64,000 nt of DNA from JAJTFW01 sp046330075 (GCA_046330075.1 JAXLTL010000001.1:806001-870000), one strand, 5' to 3'; shown: positions 1 to 9,440, numbered from the stretch's first letter. Numbers and translations: made by a program. Notes: a model not told the origin generated them from the letters alone.

Positions 1-2093
1 TAAAAACAATGCCGGGTGTAGTATCCAACAACGAACTTTCTTCCTCCTATAGTGTACGTGGCGGGAGTTTTGACGAGAACCTTGTTTATGTTGACGATAT
101 AGAGATCTACCGTCCTTTTCTTGTCCGTTCAGGACAACAGGAAGGATTAAGTTTTGTCAACCCTGATCTTGTATCTGATATCAGTTTCAGCGCCGGTGGA
201 TTCAGCGCTATGTATGGAGACAAACTCAGTTCCGTACTTGATATCAAATACCGGAAGCCGAAACAATTCGGAGGAAGCGCCTACGGAAGTCTGATGGGAG
301 CCGGAGTGCATGTTGAAGGAATCAGTAAAAATGAAAAATTTACATGGCTAACCGGTATCCGTCACCGGTCAAATCAGTTTCTTTTGAAATCACTCGATAC
401 GCAAGGAGAATATAAGCCCAGATTTACCGACATCCAGACAAAACTTGATTATCAGATCACAAAAAAGACGCAGATTTCGGTGCTCGGGCATTATTCATTC
501 AATCAATTTAATGTCATCCCTTCCTCCCGACAGACAGAATTCGGAAGCATCAACGAAGCCCTTCGTCTTACCATCTATTTTGACGGACGAGAAGTAGACG
601 AATTTCAAACAGGCACCGGTGCGATTTCAGTCACCCACATGGTAAATGACAGCCTGAAACTGAAGTTCATTGCATCCTCGTTTATTTCCAGAGAACGGGA
701 ATTCTTCGATGTGCTTGGTCAGTATTTTCTTGATGAACTCGAACGCGACCTGGGCTCATCACAATTCGGCGATGTAGCTTTTAACCGCGGTGTAGGAGCA
801 TTTCTGGATCATGCCCGGAATGAGCTCGATGCATTTGTATCATCAGTTTCGCATATTGGCACCTACAGAAATAAAAACCTGCGATGGCAATGGGGACTCA
901 AGGCACAGCAGGAATCTATCAAAGACAAACTGGATGAATGGCAATACTGCGACTCTGCTGATTATTCCATTCCTCACCCTGATGATAATCCAGGACAAAA
1001 CGGAAATCCCAATCAACAAATCGTATTGAACAATGTTGTAAAAAACGACATACAGTTATTATCGAACCGTTACTCCGGATATATCCAGCAAACCTGGGAT
1101 CTGGACACTTCAAAATACAGTATTACCATTGGTGTCAGAGGAACATTTTGGGATCTGAATCGAGAATTCGATATCAGTCCGCGAGCGAGTATCGCCTACA
1201 AGCCCTCGTGGAGCAAACATCTTAATTTCAGAGCAGCGGCCGGCGTTTACTATCAACCACCATTTTATCGCGAACTGCGCGATCTTGACGGACAGATTCA
1301 TAAAGAGCTGAAGTCACAGCAATCCATTCACTTTGTTGTTGGTGGCGATTACCAGTTTCTGGCCTGGGGTCGGGAATTCAAACTCACCACGGAAGCTTAT
1401 TATAAAATCATGAACAACCTGATCCCATATAAGCTGGACAATACACGCATACGCTATCTGGCCAATAATGATGCTTCCGGGTATGCAACCGGGATTGATT
1501 TAAGGATCAATGGTGAATTTGTAAGTGGTATTGAATCATGGGTATCTGTAGGCTATTTAAAGGCTGTTGAAAATCTGAAAAATGATTTTTACTACACCTA
1601 TTACAATTCTGACGGACAGGAGATCATTTATGGGTATACTCAAAATGATATTGCCACTGACAGTGTACGAATTGAGCCAGGAAACATCCCTCGCCCAACA
1701 GATCAACGCTTAACGTTCAGCATGTTCTTTCAGGATTATCTTCCGAAATTTCCCACTGTGCGCATGCATCTGAATCTGGTTTTCGGCACCGGACTTCCCT
1801 ATGGTCCTCCCGGGAAAGATCGCTACAAGGATATTCTCAGAGCACCAACTTATCGTCGTGTAGATATTGGCTTTAGCAAAATTGCCATCGACGAAGATCA
1901 GGAAAACACCTCCAGACTTCCGTTAATACGTAATCTGAAATCACTTTTACTCAGTATAGAAGTATTTAACCTGTTGCAAGTCAGCAATACAATTTCTTAT
2001 ACATGGATTACCGATGTGACAGGCCGGCAATACGGTGTTCCAAACTATCTGACATCCCGAATTCTGAATTTTAAAATACAGGCGAAATTCTGA
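1..2093 (+). CDS. TonB-dependent outer-membrane receptor, 5' end missing
   Basis: Outer-membrane beta-barrel receptor that would import a ligand with TonB energy. The first visible residues are the end of a plug domain (PGVVSNNE, then SVRGGSFDENLVYVDD, and further on FSAGGFSAMYGDKLSSVLDI), so the signal peptide, any carboxypeptidase-like domain and the start of the plug lie left of the window. The frame is open to base 3, so the ATG at base 9 is internal. About 690 barrel residues follow, with alternating aromatic strands and a terminal aromatic residue (KIQAKF). The ligand cannot be told; no SusD partner is present. It sits one base before the next gene and is probably cotranscribed with it. 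Confidence 0.9.
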   Translation, partial: KTMPGVVSNNELSSSYSVRGGSFDENLVYVDDIEIYRPFLVRSGQQEGLSFVNPDLVSDISFSAGGFSAMYGDKLSSVLDIKYRKPKQFGGSAYGSLMGAGVHVEGISKNEKFTWLTGIRHRSNQFLLKSLDTQGEYKPRFTDIQTKLDYQITKKTQISVLGHYSFNQFNVIPSSRQTEFGSINEALRLTIYFDGREVDEFQTGTGAISVTHMVNDSLKLKFIASSFISREREFFDVLGQYFLDELERDLGSSQFGDVAFNRGVGAFLDHARNELDAFVSSVSHIGTYRNKNLRWQWGLKAQQESIKDKLDEWQYCDSADYSIPHPDDNPGQNGNPNQQIVLNNVVKNDIQLLSNRYSGYIQQTWDLDTSKYSITIGVRGTFWDLNREFDISPRASIAYKPSWSKHLNFRAAAGVYYQPPFYRELRDLDGQIHKELKSQQSIHFVVGGDYQFLAWGREFKLTTEAYYKIMNNLIPYKLDNTRIRYLANNDASGYATGIDLRINGEFVSGIESWVSVGYLKAVENLKNDFYYTYYNSDGQEIIYGYTQNDIATDSVRIEPGNIPRPTDQRLTFSMFFQDYLPKFPTVRMHLNLVFGTGLPYGPPGKDRYKDILRAPTYRRVDIGFSKIAIDEDQENTSRLPLIRNLKSLLLSIEVFNLLQVSNTISYTWITDVTGRQYGVPNYLTSRILNFKIQAKF

Positions 2094-2094
2094 C

Positions 2095-2436
2095 ATGAGC
2101 AAGAAGAAACTGAACGATTTTGGAGGATTGGTATACTCCACGAATCCTGATTTCAAGTTAGAGCGGGAAGAAGAAGAACCGGTATCCTTATCTCCAGGTG
2201 AACAGCAATTAAAAATCTGGCTGGAGCGCAAAGGCGGCGGCAAAGTTGTGACGTTAATCAAAGGATTTTCGGGAACCGGGAAAGATCTGGAATCACTGGC
2301 AAAAACATTAAAGTCTAAATGTGGTGTTGGAGGAAGTACCAAGGATGGAGATATCCTGATTCAAGGCGATCACAGAGATAAAGTTCTCCTGATTTTAACG
2401 CAGAGCGGCTACAAGGCAAAAAAAGCAGGTGGTTAA
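2095..2436 (+). CDS. SUI1/YciH-family translation initiation factor-like protein
   Basis: Small 113-residue protein of the eIF1/SUI1 fold, related to E. coli YciH, which in that species influences start-codon fidelity on the 30S subunit. The N-terminal third is charged and the SUI1 domain covers about residues 40-110, with GGKVVTLIKGFSG, the glycine-rich turn GVGGSTKDGDILIQGDH and a final LTQSGYKAK strand. It begins one base after the TonB receptor stop and overlaps bshA tail to tail by 4 bases. Family assignment is firm; the physiological role in Bacteroidota is inferred. Confidence 0.88.
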   Translation: MSKKKLNDFGGLVYSTNPDFKLEREEEEPVSLSPGEQQLKIWLERKGGGKVVTLIKGFSGTGKDLESLAKTLKSKCGVGGSTKDGDILIQGDHRDKVLLILTQSGYKAKKAGG

Positions 2437-3578
2437 ACCAGCACAGAAGGTTTAACAGAAGCAATGACCTTTCTGTACATTTCTTCGTAAACCGGTAGTA
2501 TTTTCTGAATATCAAATAGCGCAGCATGTTCCTGCGCTTTCAACTTATACTGCTTCAATGTATCGTCATCACGGAGAATCTTTACAGCATTTGCAGCCAT
2601 ATCGTCAACATCACCCACATTACTCATAAATCCGGTTACGCCATCAATATTCAGTTCAGGCATCCCGCCGGCATTTGAAGAAATAACAGGCACCTGACAT
2701 GCCATTGCTTCCAGGGCAGCCAAACCAAAACTTTCTGTTTCTGATGGCATTATAAACAAGTCAGCGATCGATAAAATTTCTTCTATCAGCTCCTGTTTAC
2801 CAAGAAAACGGATATCGTCACAGAGATTCAGTTCACGGCATAGCTGTTCTGCATTGTGACGTTCAGGCCCATCGCCAATCAACAGAAGTTTGGACGGCAC
2901 CTTCTTTTTCAGTCTTTCAAAAACATAAATCACATCCTGCACTCTCTTTACTTTACGGAAATTGGAAGTATGAACCACCAAACGTTCACCGTTGGGAGCT
3001 ATGGCTTTTCGGAAATGATCCTTTGGCTGTTTTGAAAACCGGGTGAGATCGATGAAATTTGGTATCACCTCTATTTCCTTTGAAATCCTGAAGTTGCGAT
3101 AAGTATCCTGACGCAAACTATCAGACACCGCAGTAACGCCGTCAGAGTGATTAATAGCAAAAGTTACAACCGGCTCATAACTGGAATCTTTCCCTACCAA
3201 TGTGATATCTGTACCATGCAAAGTAGTTACAACCGGCAACGTGATACCTTGTGCTGCAAGAATCTGCTTCGCCATGTAGGCCACCGATGCATGTGGAATT
3301 GCATAATGTACATGCAGAATATCCAATCCTTCAAAGCGGGCCACATCCACCAGTTTACTGGTCAACGCGGTTTCGTAGGGTACATAATCAAAAAGCGGAT
3401 ACTTTGCGATAGTTACTTCATGATACGAAATATTTTCGGAGAAGTAATCCAAACGAACCGGTTGGCTGTAAGTAATAAAATGGATGCGATGCCCTTTATC
3501 GGCCAGTGCTTTACCTAATTCTGTTGCAATCACTCCACTACCTCCGAAGGTAGGATAACATACGATACCGATTCTCAT
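2433..3578 (-). CDS. bshA: N-acetyl-alpha-D-glucosaminyl L-malate synthase, bacillithiol pathway
   Basis: GT4-family glycosyltransferase joining N-acetylglucosamine from UDP-GlcNAc to L-malate, the first step of bacillithiol synthesis. It has the usual length (381 residues) and shows the start MRIGIVCYPTFGGSGVIATE, then VHYAIPHASVAY, HGTDITLVGKD near residue 125 and the EX7E-type nucleotide-sugar site ESFGLAALEAMACQVP near residue 285. The early GGSGV stretch and the HGTDITL motif separate BshA from generic GT4 enzymes. No bshB or bshC is in the window. An exact TAnnTTTG promoter box ends 4 bases before the ATG, so the mRNA may be leaderless. Confidence 0.92.
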   Translation of the reverse strand: MRIGIVCYPTFGGSGVIATELGKALADKGHRIHFITYSQPVRLDYFSENISYHEVTIAKYPLFDYVPYETALTSKLVDVARFEGLDILHVHYAIPHASVAYMAKQILAAQGITLPVVTTLHGTDITLVGKDSSYEPVVTFAINHSDGVTAVSDSLRQDTYRNFRISKEIEVIPNFIDLTRFSKQPKDHFRKAIAPNGERLVVHTSNFRKVKRVQDVIYVFERLKKKVPSKLLLIGDGPERHNAEQLCRELNLCDDIRFLGKQELIEEILSIADLFIMPSETESFGLAALEAMACQVPVISSNAGGMPELNIDGVTGFMSNVGDVDDMAANAVKILRDDDTLKQYKLKAQEHAALFDIQKILPVYEEMYRKVIASVKPSVLV

Positions 3579-3582
3579 ATAA

Positions 3583-3590
3583 CAAAGTTA
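3583..3590 (-). promoter_or_regulatory. -7 promoter box of bshA (TAACTTTG)
   Basis: Exact match on the minus strand to the Bacteroidota -7 consensus TAnnTTTG. Only four bases separate it from the bshA start codon, so transcription should begin at or within a base or two of the ATG. No convincing TTG -33 element was seen 19-21 bases upstream. Confidence 0.6.
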
Positions 3591-3660
3591 ACAAGTATTA
3601 GTCGATTCAGTTTGTCTGCTATTTTAAATAAAACGCAAACTCTTTAAAAAGCGAAATAAA

Positions 3661-6591
3661 CTACTGTTTTATAGCCTCATAGACCTTCTGCATTAATAAA
3701 GTCCTCAGGTTTGAGTGAGCAAGTTTATTATTCGCTGCTGAAGGATATACCCGATTTGAGAGAAATATAAAAACCAGCTGATGCTGAGGATCTGCCCAGG
3801 CGTAGGTACCGGTAAATCCCGAATGACCAAATGCCTGCGACGATGAAGCCGGTGCGGAAGGTCCGTTCAGCCCTTTCGTTGTATCCGGTTTATCGAACAA
3901 TAAAGCACGCCTGTTTACAGAACCTGGAAAAGCCTGCGTGGTAAAGAGATCAACTGTTGAAGGCTGAATATATCTGCGTCCACCATACTCTCCTTTATTG
4001 AGCAACATCTGCATAATAACAGCCAATGATCTGGCATTGGAAAATACCCCGGCATGGCCGGCGGTGCCGCCCATCATGGCAGCAGCAGGGTCATGAACAA
4101 ATCCGTGCACAAGCTGGTGCCGGAACGAAGTATCTATTTCCGTAGGAACGATGTTGGAAAGTGAGGTCCATTCCGTAGGGTGATAACCCATTTTCCAGAC
4201 TCCCATTGGTTTATAAAAATTATCATAGACGAAATGATCAATTTCCTTTCCTGAAATCTTCTCTACTACCCATTGCAGGAGAATGAGTCCAAGATCAGAA
4301 TAAACATACTTTCCGGGATTCTCCAAAGGAGATGAAAGGATTTGCTCTTTTATTATGTCTTTATAATCATCAGCTATATAAATACCTTCCGCAACCTGTA
4401 CAGTAAAGCCTTTTTCCGGAACAGATCGATAATACTCCTGCGATAAATTGCCGGAAGAATCAACTGTTTGTTTCCAGAACGGAATCCAGGCCTGAAGACC
4501 TGCTTCATGTGCCATAAGCTGTCGGATTGTAATATCTTTCTTATCCGATTCCTTCAGAAAACCCAGGTACCTGGATGCCTTTGCATCAATATCCAGCCTG
4601 TGTCTATCAACCAATAACATACAAGCCAAAGCTGTTGAGGCAATTTTGGTAACCGAGGCTATATCATATACATTATCCGGCTTCACCCGAAGTGAATCTC
4701 CATAGGTAAAATATCCGAAAGACCGGTTGAACACAATTTTACCATCATGCACGGCCAGCACCTGACAACCCGGAAATACAGAGTCAGCAATAGCATCCTG
4801 TACAATTTTATCTATTAGATTCAGTGAGTCCTGATTCATTCCTCCCAACGCAGGCGGAACTTCTGAGAGAATGTGAGCAGCATCGGAAACCATTCCCTCC
4901 CCCAGAAAAAACCAAGGTGGCGATGAAACCGGCAGATGGCCTTCAAAAACACCACCTCCGAAGAGTTTTTCAGCCACCTGAACCTGAGGAAGCCAGGTGT
5001 CTTCATATGCCTGAATCACCGCGTCAAAATGATCGTATTCATTGAACTTACCTAACACATAGGCATTACCGAAAACACATAAAATGCTACCTTTCCGGTG
5101 TCCTGCCTTATTGACAAATTCGGTCATCGACGGCGTTATTCCAAAATTTTTAGTTGCATTGATTGTAGTATTGTGCACAGAAATTATGATCCTGTCATAA
5201 TCTGACAGCGCATCCATCAGGCTGTCTATCGCACCCGACGTTGCATCTTTCGCCAATCTGAAAAAATCAACATGAGCATTAGCAGCCAATCGTTGCTGGA
5301 AGGGATTCCCGACCGAATCATTGATTACCACCGAAGCGATACAATCACGGTAATAGGTATGCAACGGTATTACTTTACCCTTGTTCCGCAACAATGTTGG
5401 AGCACCTTCATACAGTGTATAATTGAGTGAATCCGCTTCAGCCGCGTTGAGTTGCCGGTACAAATCAGCAGTATCGACCGTGCGTTCCGCAGCAAGCCCT
5501 GCCCAGCATTTCACCATCAGGATTTTCTTCACTTTACTGTCAATCAGCTCCTGATCAATTTCACATTCCTGGATTGCTTTGTGTATGCGCGCCACTGCTT
5601 TTGGAATATCCAGTGAATACAACAACACATCATTGCCGGCTAATAAAGCTTTTAACTCCAGCTCTCCCGGTTCATTATTCGCTGCGACCCCTTTCATATT
5701 AAGTGCATCGGTGAAAACCAAACCGTCAAAACCCAATGAATCTTTCAACAGTCCCTTGACCAGCTTGTCGGACAAAGAACCGGCCAGTCCAGGTGTAGAA
5801 TCTACAGCCGGAACGAATAAATGGGCAACCATTACTGAGCCAAGACCTTGTTTTATCAGTTCCTTGAAAGGAAATAACTCAAGAGAATCTATCCGGGCAA
5901 AATCTGCATGAATAACCGGTAGTGAAAGGTGAGAGTCGGTGTCGGTATCGCCGTGTCCCGGGAAATGCTTGCCACAGGCCAGAACCTTTTGTTCCTGCAT
6001 TCCCTTCATATATGCTGCACCCAGTACAGCTACTTTATTTCTATTCTCTCCAAAAGAACGGCTATTGATGATCGGATTTCCAGGATTGTTGTTAATGTCA
6101 ATATCCGGCGCAAAATTCACATGAACGCCCATTCGATGCATCTGGCGACCGATTTCCCGTCCCATGGCATATACCTGTTCTTCGCCCGCGCCGGCTCCCA
6201 ACGTCATTTGCCTTGGAAAGCGGATCGTACTATCCAGCCGCATTTGCAAACCCCACTCACCATCAAATCCTATTAACAAGGGATATTTCGACCTTGACTG
6301 GTAATAATTGTTCAACACAGCCTGACGCAAAGGACCTCCCTGAAAGAAAATCAGACCACCGATATGAAACGAATCAATCAACGTTGTTATCTGGCGAATA
6401 TGGGCACTGTCTTTGTTGGAAAACGCATCCACCATGAACAGTTGCCCGATTTTATCCCAATAATCCATTTGAGACAATACAGAATCCGCCCAGCTAATGG
6501 TTGCCGGCTGGCGATATACAGGGATATACTTCTGCGCACCGGCAGTCAAACTAACCCATAGCAATACCAACAAACAAATAATTCTCTGCAT
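3661..6591 (-). CDS. GH3 beta-N-acetylglucosaminidase fused to a class C-type serine hydrolase
   Basis: Secreted two-domain enzyme of 976 residues. A signal peptide (about residues 1-19, ending AGAQ) is followed by a GH3 domain of the NagZ type (about 35-375): the acid/base loop KHFPGHGDTDTDSH at 208-221 and the nucleophile D295 in FTDALNMKG. A degenerate GH3 C-terminal region covers about 385-570. The last 390 residues are a beta-lactamase/esterase-like domain with S646-V-T-K649, Y764-S-D766 and a late GHSG triad-type motif. NagZ enzymes remove GlcNAc from muropeptides; the second domain may be an esterase or peptidase. The fusion recurs in Bacteroidota. It is probably periplasmic and used in peptidoglycan recycling or degradation; the exact substrate is unknown. 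Confidence 0.9.
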   Translation of the reverse strand: MQRIICLLVLLWVSLTAGAQKYIPVYRQPATISWADSVLSQMDYWDKIGQLFMVDAFSNKDSAHIRQITTLIDSFHIGGLIFFQGGPLRQAVLNNYYQSRSKYPLLIGFDGEWGLQMRLDSTIRFPRQMTLGAGAGEEQVYAMGREIGRQMHRMGVHVNFAPDIDINNNPGNPIINSRSFGENRNKVAVLGAAYMKGMQEQKVLACGKHFPGHGDTDTDSHLSLPVIHADFARIDSLELFPFKELIKQGLGSVMVAHLFVPAVDSTPGLAGSLSDKLVKGLLKDSLGFDGLVFTDALNMKGVAANNEPGELELKALLAGNDVLLYSLDIPKAVARIHKAIQECEIDQELIDSKVKKILMVKCWAGLAAERTVDTADLYRQLNAAEADSLNYTLYEGAPTLLRNKGKVIPLHTYYRDCIASVVINDSVGNPFQQRLAANAHVDFFRLAKDATSGAIDSLMDALSDYDRIIISVHNTTINATKNFGITPSMTEFVNKAGHRKGSILCVFGNAYVLGKFNEYDHFDAVIQAYEDTWLPQVQVAEKLFGGGVFEGHLPVSSPPWFFLGEGMVSDAAHILSEVPPALGGMNQDSLNLIDKIVQDAIADSVFPGCQVLAVHDGKIVFNRSFGYFTYGDSLRVKPDNVYDIASVTKIASTALACMLLVDRHRLDIDAKASRYLGFLKESDKKDITIRQLMAHEAGLQAWIPFWKQTVDSSGNLSQEYYRSVPEKGFTVQVAEGIYIADDYKDIIKEQILSSPLENPGKYVYSDLGLILLQWVVEKISGKEIDHFVYDNFYKPMGVWKMGYHPTEWTSLSNIVPTEIDTSFRHQLVHGFVHDPAAAMMGGTAGHAGVFSNARSLAVIMQMLLNKGEYGGRRYIQPSTVDLFTTQAFPGSVNRRALLFDKPDTTKGLNGPSAPASSSQAFGHSGFTGTYAWADPQHQLVFIFLSNRVYPSAANNKLAHSNLRTLLMQKVYEAIKQ

Positions 6592-6595
6592 ACCG

Positions 6596-6603
6596 CAATA
6601 CTA
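6596..6603 (-). promoter_or_regulatory. Probable -7 box of the GH3 fusion gene (TAGTATTG, one mismatch)
   Basis: Minus-strand octamer matching TAnnTTTG at all but one defined base, placed exactly four bases before the start codon at 6591, the same spacing as at bshA, kdsC and mazG. The shared spacing makes it credible despite the mismatch. Confidence 0.35.
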
Positions 6604-6700
6604 CTGTTTTATTCCGGCAGATATAACGCAGATATACCTCCGAATTGCACAAACGGGCGTGAATAAAAACCAGCTATCTGAACTCCTCCTGATCTGGTGT

Positions 6701-7420
6701 TCAGGATTCAATCGTTTGCCGTGATCTCAATTGTTTATATTCTTCTCTACAGGACCTGCAGTAAAACCAGTCCGATGTAAATGTGGTAGCTTCCTCTCTT
6801 CCGCAACTATCACACGTTCTGAGCTGTTCCGTTCGCTGATAATGAAGCTTATCGAGGAATTCATCGAGGAACAAAGGAGTAAAGTCAAACAGATTCGCCT
6901 CTTCCAGGAGTCGTGGATGTACCGGATAAAATCCATTTGCGCCTTTAACTCCTACCAGGAGCGTTCGTTTTCCGAGTGATCTGAGGTGGCGAATCATCGG
7001 CTGATAGTCAATATCTCCGGCGAGGAAACAGGCAATATCATAAGTACCGGGCTGGAAAGCATGAAACAAGGCCATCGACGCAAGTCCCACTTCAAGACAA
7101 TTCTCCCTTCTCCCCGTTTCTTTATTTTTAAAATCGAAATCGTAAATTTCCGTGTTATAGAGGCAACGCTTATTCAGCATTTCATAAAACTGTTTCTCTC
7201 TCAGATTATCATGACCCGGTTTATTCACGGCAATTGTACCAAAGTAATACGTTCTTACCAGATCAACCTGGAGGCCCAATTGTGTTTCAAGATGATTTTT
7301 CACCAACACCGGTAATGCTCGATAGTCCAACTCAAAATCCTGCCTGCCATCCAGATTCAAAAGATATGGCCGAACATGATACAACCAGCTCCCATCAATA
7401 AATAACATTGCTTTCACCAT
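6701..7420 (-). CDS. NYN/LabA-type PIN-fold protein with C-terminal zinc ribbon
   Basis: 239-residue protein of the NYN (DUF88, LabA-like) family, a PIN-related fold that includes ribonucleases. The metal-site Asp lies in LFIDGSWLYH (D9), and the second acidic motif is CFLAGDIDYQPMIRHL near residue 135, followed by the Gly-Lys strand of the family (LGKRTLLVGVKG). A zinc ribbon follows with C203, C206, C221 and C224. RNA cleavage is inferred from fold and acidic residues; the ribbon may bind nucleic acid. The gene is monocistronic, with an inverted repeat and a near-consensus promoter box in front of it. Confidence 0.82.
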   Translation of the reverse strand: MVKAMLFIDGSWLYHVRPYLLNLDGRQDFELDYRALPVLVKNHLETQLGLQVDLVRTYYFGTIAVNKPGHDNLREKQFYEMLNKRCLYNTEIYDFDFKNKETGRRENCLEVGLASMALFHAFQPGTYDIACFLAGDIDYQPMIRHLRSLGKRTLLVGVKGANGFYPVHPRLLEEANLFDFTPLFLDEFLDKLHYQRTEQLRTCDSCGREEATTFTSDWFYCRSCREEYKQLRSRQTIES

Positions 7421-7424
7421 TTGG

Positions 7425-7432
7425 TAAAAATA
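7425..7432 (-). promoter_or_regulatory. Probable -7 box of the NYN gene (TATTTTTA, one mismatch)
   Basis: Minus-strand octamer one base off TAnnTTTG, four bases before the start codon at 7420. Just upstream, ttacaatc (7437-7444) and gattgtaa (7462-7469) form an inverted repeat that encloses a second one, acgtta/taacgt (7434-7439 and 7451-7456). This could be an operator, although no regulator is known. Confidence 0.35.
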
Positions 7433-7664
7433 GACGTTACAATCTTAAATTAACGTAACCTGATTGTAAGCTCATGAATATGAGTTATTAAAATCCATCT
7501 CTTTATTTGTTTAATCAAGACCTTGTTTGCAGACTAAATTTCAAACCATCATCAGGCAATGGTCAGGTCGCAATATGTCTGAAGTCACCAATCACACCGG
7601 GTTCTTTTGATGAAGGTCATTCTGCACTTTGACCCAACTCAACTCAATTTGATTTTCAGCAACT

Positions 7665-7672
7665 TACATTTG
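7665..7672 (+). promoter_or_regulatory. -7 promoter box of the UspA gene (TACATTTG)
   Basis: Exact TAnnTTTG match 15 bases before the ATG at 7688. Because transcription would start near 7676-7680, it rules out the earlier in-frame ATG at 7607 and fixes the start at 7688. Confidence 0.55.
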
Positions 7673-7687
7673 AAGAAAACAATTAAC

Positions 7688-8551
7688 ATGGGCGTAAATG
7701 TAAAAACCATCGTTGTTCCGACTGATTTTTCGGATCCTTCACTCACAGCCATCCACTATGCCACCATGATAGCAAGTGAAGGAAACGGGAAAATCATACT
7801 TTTCCATGCAGTTAGTCTGCATTTAAGCGCGACGGTTGAAGAACCTCAGTTTTATGCAGCAGGAGAGCTGGAAAAAATCGAAAACGAACAGCTCCATCAG
7901 CTTCGGCACCACATTCAGAAAAGGCATCCCAAAGTTCAATTTGAGTGTATTTCGCGGACGGGATTTCCGGTTGAGAGCATTCAGGACATAGCCAATGAAG
8001 TAAAAGCAGATTTAATTGTGATGGGAACCCGGGGAGCCAATGGTATCAAAGGAATACTGGTAGGCAGCAATACTGCCAGTTTGATTGAACAAACCGGAAT
8101 TCCTGTTTTAGCAGTCCCTGAAGAATCCGATTACAACGGGATCCGAAAAATAGTTTTTGCAACGAATATGCAGAAAGATGATGTTCGCTGCCTGAAGTGT
8201 ATTATCAGCATGTTTGGCAACAACACACCTGACATCACATTACTACACATTGAAGACGGGCATTTAAGAGATCCTGAGGCCGCATTACATTCCTGGTTTC
8301 ATACGGAAGTACTGCCACAAATTAATTATCCGAAATTATTTGCAGAATGCATCAGTGAAACGGACATTGTCAAATCGCTCGATGAATATCTCCGCACAAA
8401 CAAGATCGATTTACTGGTAACGGCTACACGGAAGAGGAATTTCATCGAACGGATCTTTGACCGGAGTATTACCCGCAAACTGGTATTCCACACCCACGTA
8501 CCATTACTGGCATTGCATGCCCATCAGCCAAAAGGAGAAATGATACTCTGA
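7688..8551 (+). CDS. Tandem-domain universal stress protein
   Basis: 287-residue cytoplasmic protein with two UspA domains (about residues 1-145 and 150-280). The first carries the ATP-binding type motif GTRGANGIKG...GSNTASL and starts with KTIVVPTDFSDPS. The second (KIVFATNMQKDD, TATRKRNFIERIFDRS) has lost the glycine motif, so only one nucleotide site is likely. The start at 7688 is chosen because an exact promoter box lies between it and the in-frame ATG at 7607, and because the USP fold begins directly at this Met. It stands alone and ends in a strong bidirectional terminator shared with dapD. Confidence 0.87.
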   Translation: MGVNVKTIVVPTDFSDPSLTAIHYATMIASEGNGKIILFHAVSLHLSATVEEPQFYAAGELEKIENEQLHQLRHHIQKRHPKVQFECISRTGFPVESIQDIANEVKADLIVMGTRGANGIKGILVGSNTASLIEQTGIPVLAVPEESDYNGIRKIVFATNMQKDDVRCLKCIISMFGNNTPDITLLHIEDGHLRDPEAALHSWFHTEVLPQINYPKLFAECISETDIVKSLDEYLRTNKIDLLVTATRKRNFIERIFDRSITRKLVFHTHVPLLALHAHQPKGEMIL

Positions 8552-8555
8552 AATG

Positions 8556-8591
8556 AAAAGGGCAGAAACGACTGATCATTTCTGCCCTTTT
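8556..8591. terminator. Bidirectional intrinsic terminator between the UspA gene and dapD
   Basis: Perfect 13-bp inverted repeat aaaagggcagaaa (8556-8568) and tttctgccctttt (8579-8591) with a 10-base loop. The A-rich left edge and T-rich right edge let it work on both strands, closing the rightward UspA gene and the leftward dapD. Confidence 0.85.
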
Positions 8592-8610
8592 CAGGCAAAC
8601 CGGTGCACTC

Positions 8611-9417
8611 TTAAACAGCAACCTGATACTCTCTCAATGTTTCATTCAGAGAAGTTTTCTGATCTGTACTTTCTTTTCTTTTTCCGATGATCAATGCACA
8701 AGGAACCTGAAACTCTCCTGCAGGGAACTTCTTTGTATACGAGCCCGGAATTACAACCGATCTGGCGGGCACCCGGCCTTTATACTCCACCGGATGATCA
8801 CCTGTCACATCAATGATTTTAGTGGATTGTGTCAACACTACATTCGCTCCCAGCACCGCTTCTTTTTCTACTCTTACACCTTCCACAACAATACATCTTG
8901 ATCCAATGAAGCAGTTATCCTCAATGATAACAGGCGCCGCCTGTACAGGCTCTAACACACCACCTATTCCAACTCCGCCACTCAGATGAACATGCTTTCC
9001 GATTTGAGCGCAGGACCCCACGGTAGCCCAAGTATCCACCATCGTTCCCTCATCAACATAGGCTCCAATATTTACATAGGAAGGCATCAGAATAACACCA
9101 CGCGAAAGGAACGCCCCATATCGCGCCAGGCCATGAGGAACAACCCTGACACCGGCCTCTTCAAAATTCTTTTTCAGCGGGATTTTATCGTGAAATTCAA
9201 AAGGCCCCATTTCGATGGTTCGCATCTTCATAATCGGAAAATAGAGGATTACGGCTTTCTTTACCCAATCATTCACTTTCCATCCGTCGCCGGTAGGTTC
9301 AGCCACCCGAATTTGTCCCGAATCGAGTTGTGCAACAACGGCTTCAATCGTATGAATGACATCTTTTTCTTTCAGGAGCGCTCGATCCTCCCAGGCTTTT
9401 TCAATTACTGCTTTCAT
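8611..9417 (-). CDS. dapD: 2,3,4,5-tetrahydropyridine-2,6-dicarboxylate N-succinyltransferase
   Basis: Transfers succinyl from succinyl-CoA to tetrahydrodipicolinate in lysine and diaminopimelate synthesis. At 268 residues it has the usual length. An N-terminal helical domain with VNDWVKKAVILYF is followed by a left-handed beta-helix of hexapeptide repeats (NIGAYVDEGTMVDTWATVGS, then GIGGVLEP, IIEDNCFIGSRC) and a C-terminal cap. Its presence indicates the succinylase branch of the DAP pathway. It is transcribed alone, divergently from ruvX, and both promoters lie in the 64-base gap. Confidence 0.95.
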   Translation of the reverse strand: MKAVIEKAWEDRALLKEKDVIHTIEAVVAQLDSGQIRVAEPTGDGWKVNDWVKKAVILYFPIMKMRTIEMGPFEFHDKIPLKKNFEEAGVRVVPHGLARYGAFLSRGVILMPSYVNIGAYVDEGTMVDTWATVGSCAQIGKHVHLSGGVGIGGVLEPVQAAPVIIEDNCFIGSRCIVVEGVRVEKEAVLGANVVLTQSTKIIDVTGDHPVEYKGRVPARSVVIPGSYTKKFPAGEFQVPCALIIGKRKESTDQKTSLNETLREYQVAV

Positions 9418-9440
9418 CTGAATCTGAGGTTTTTACCCGA

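Noticed and set aside
7607..7687. Longer start for the universal stress protein at 7607
   Set aside because: An exact promoter box lies at 7665-7672, downstream of that start, and the extra 27 residues do not belong to the USP fold.
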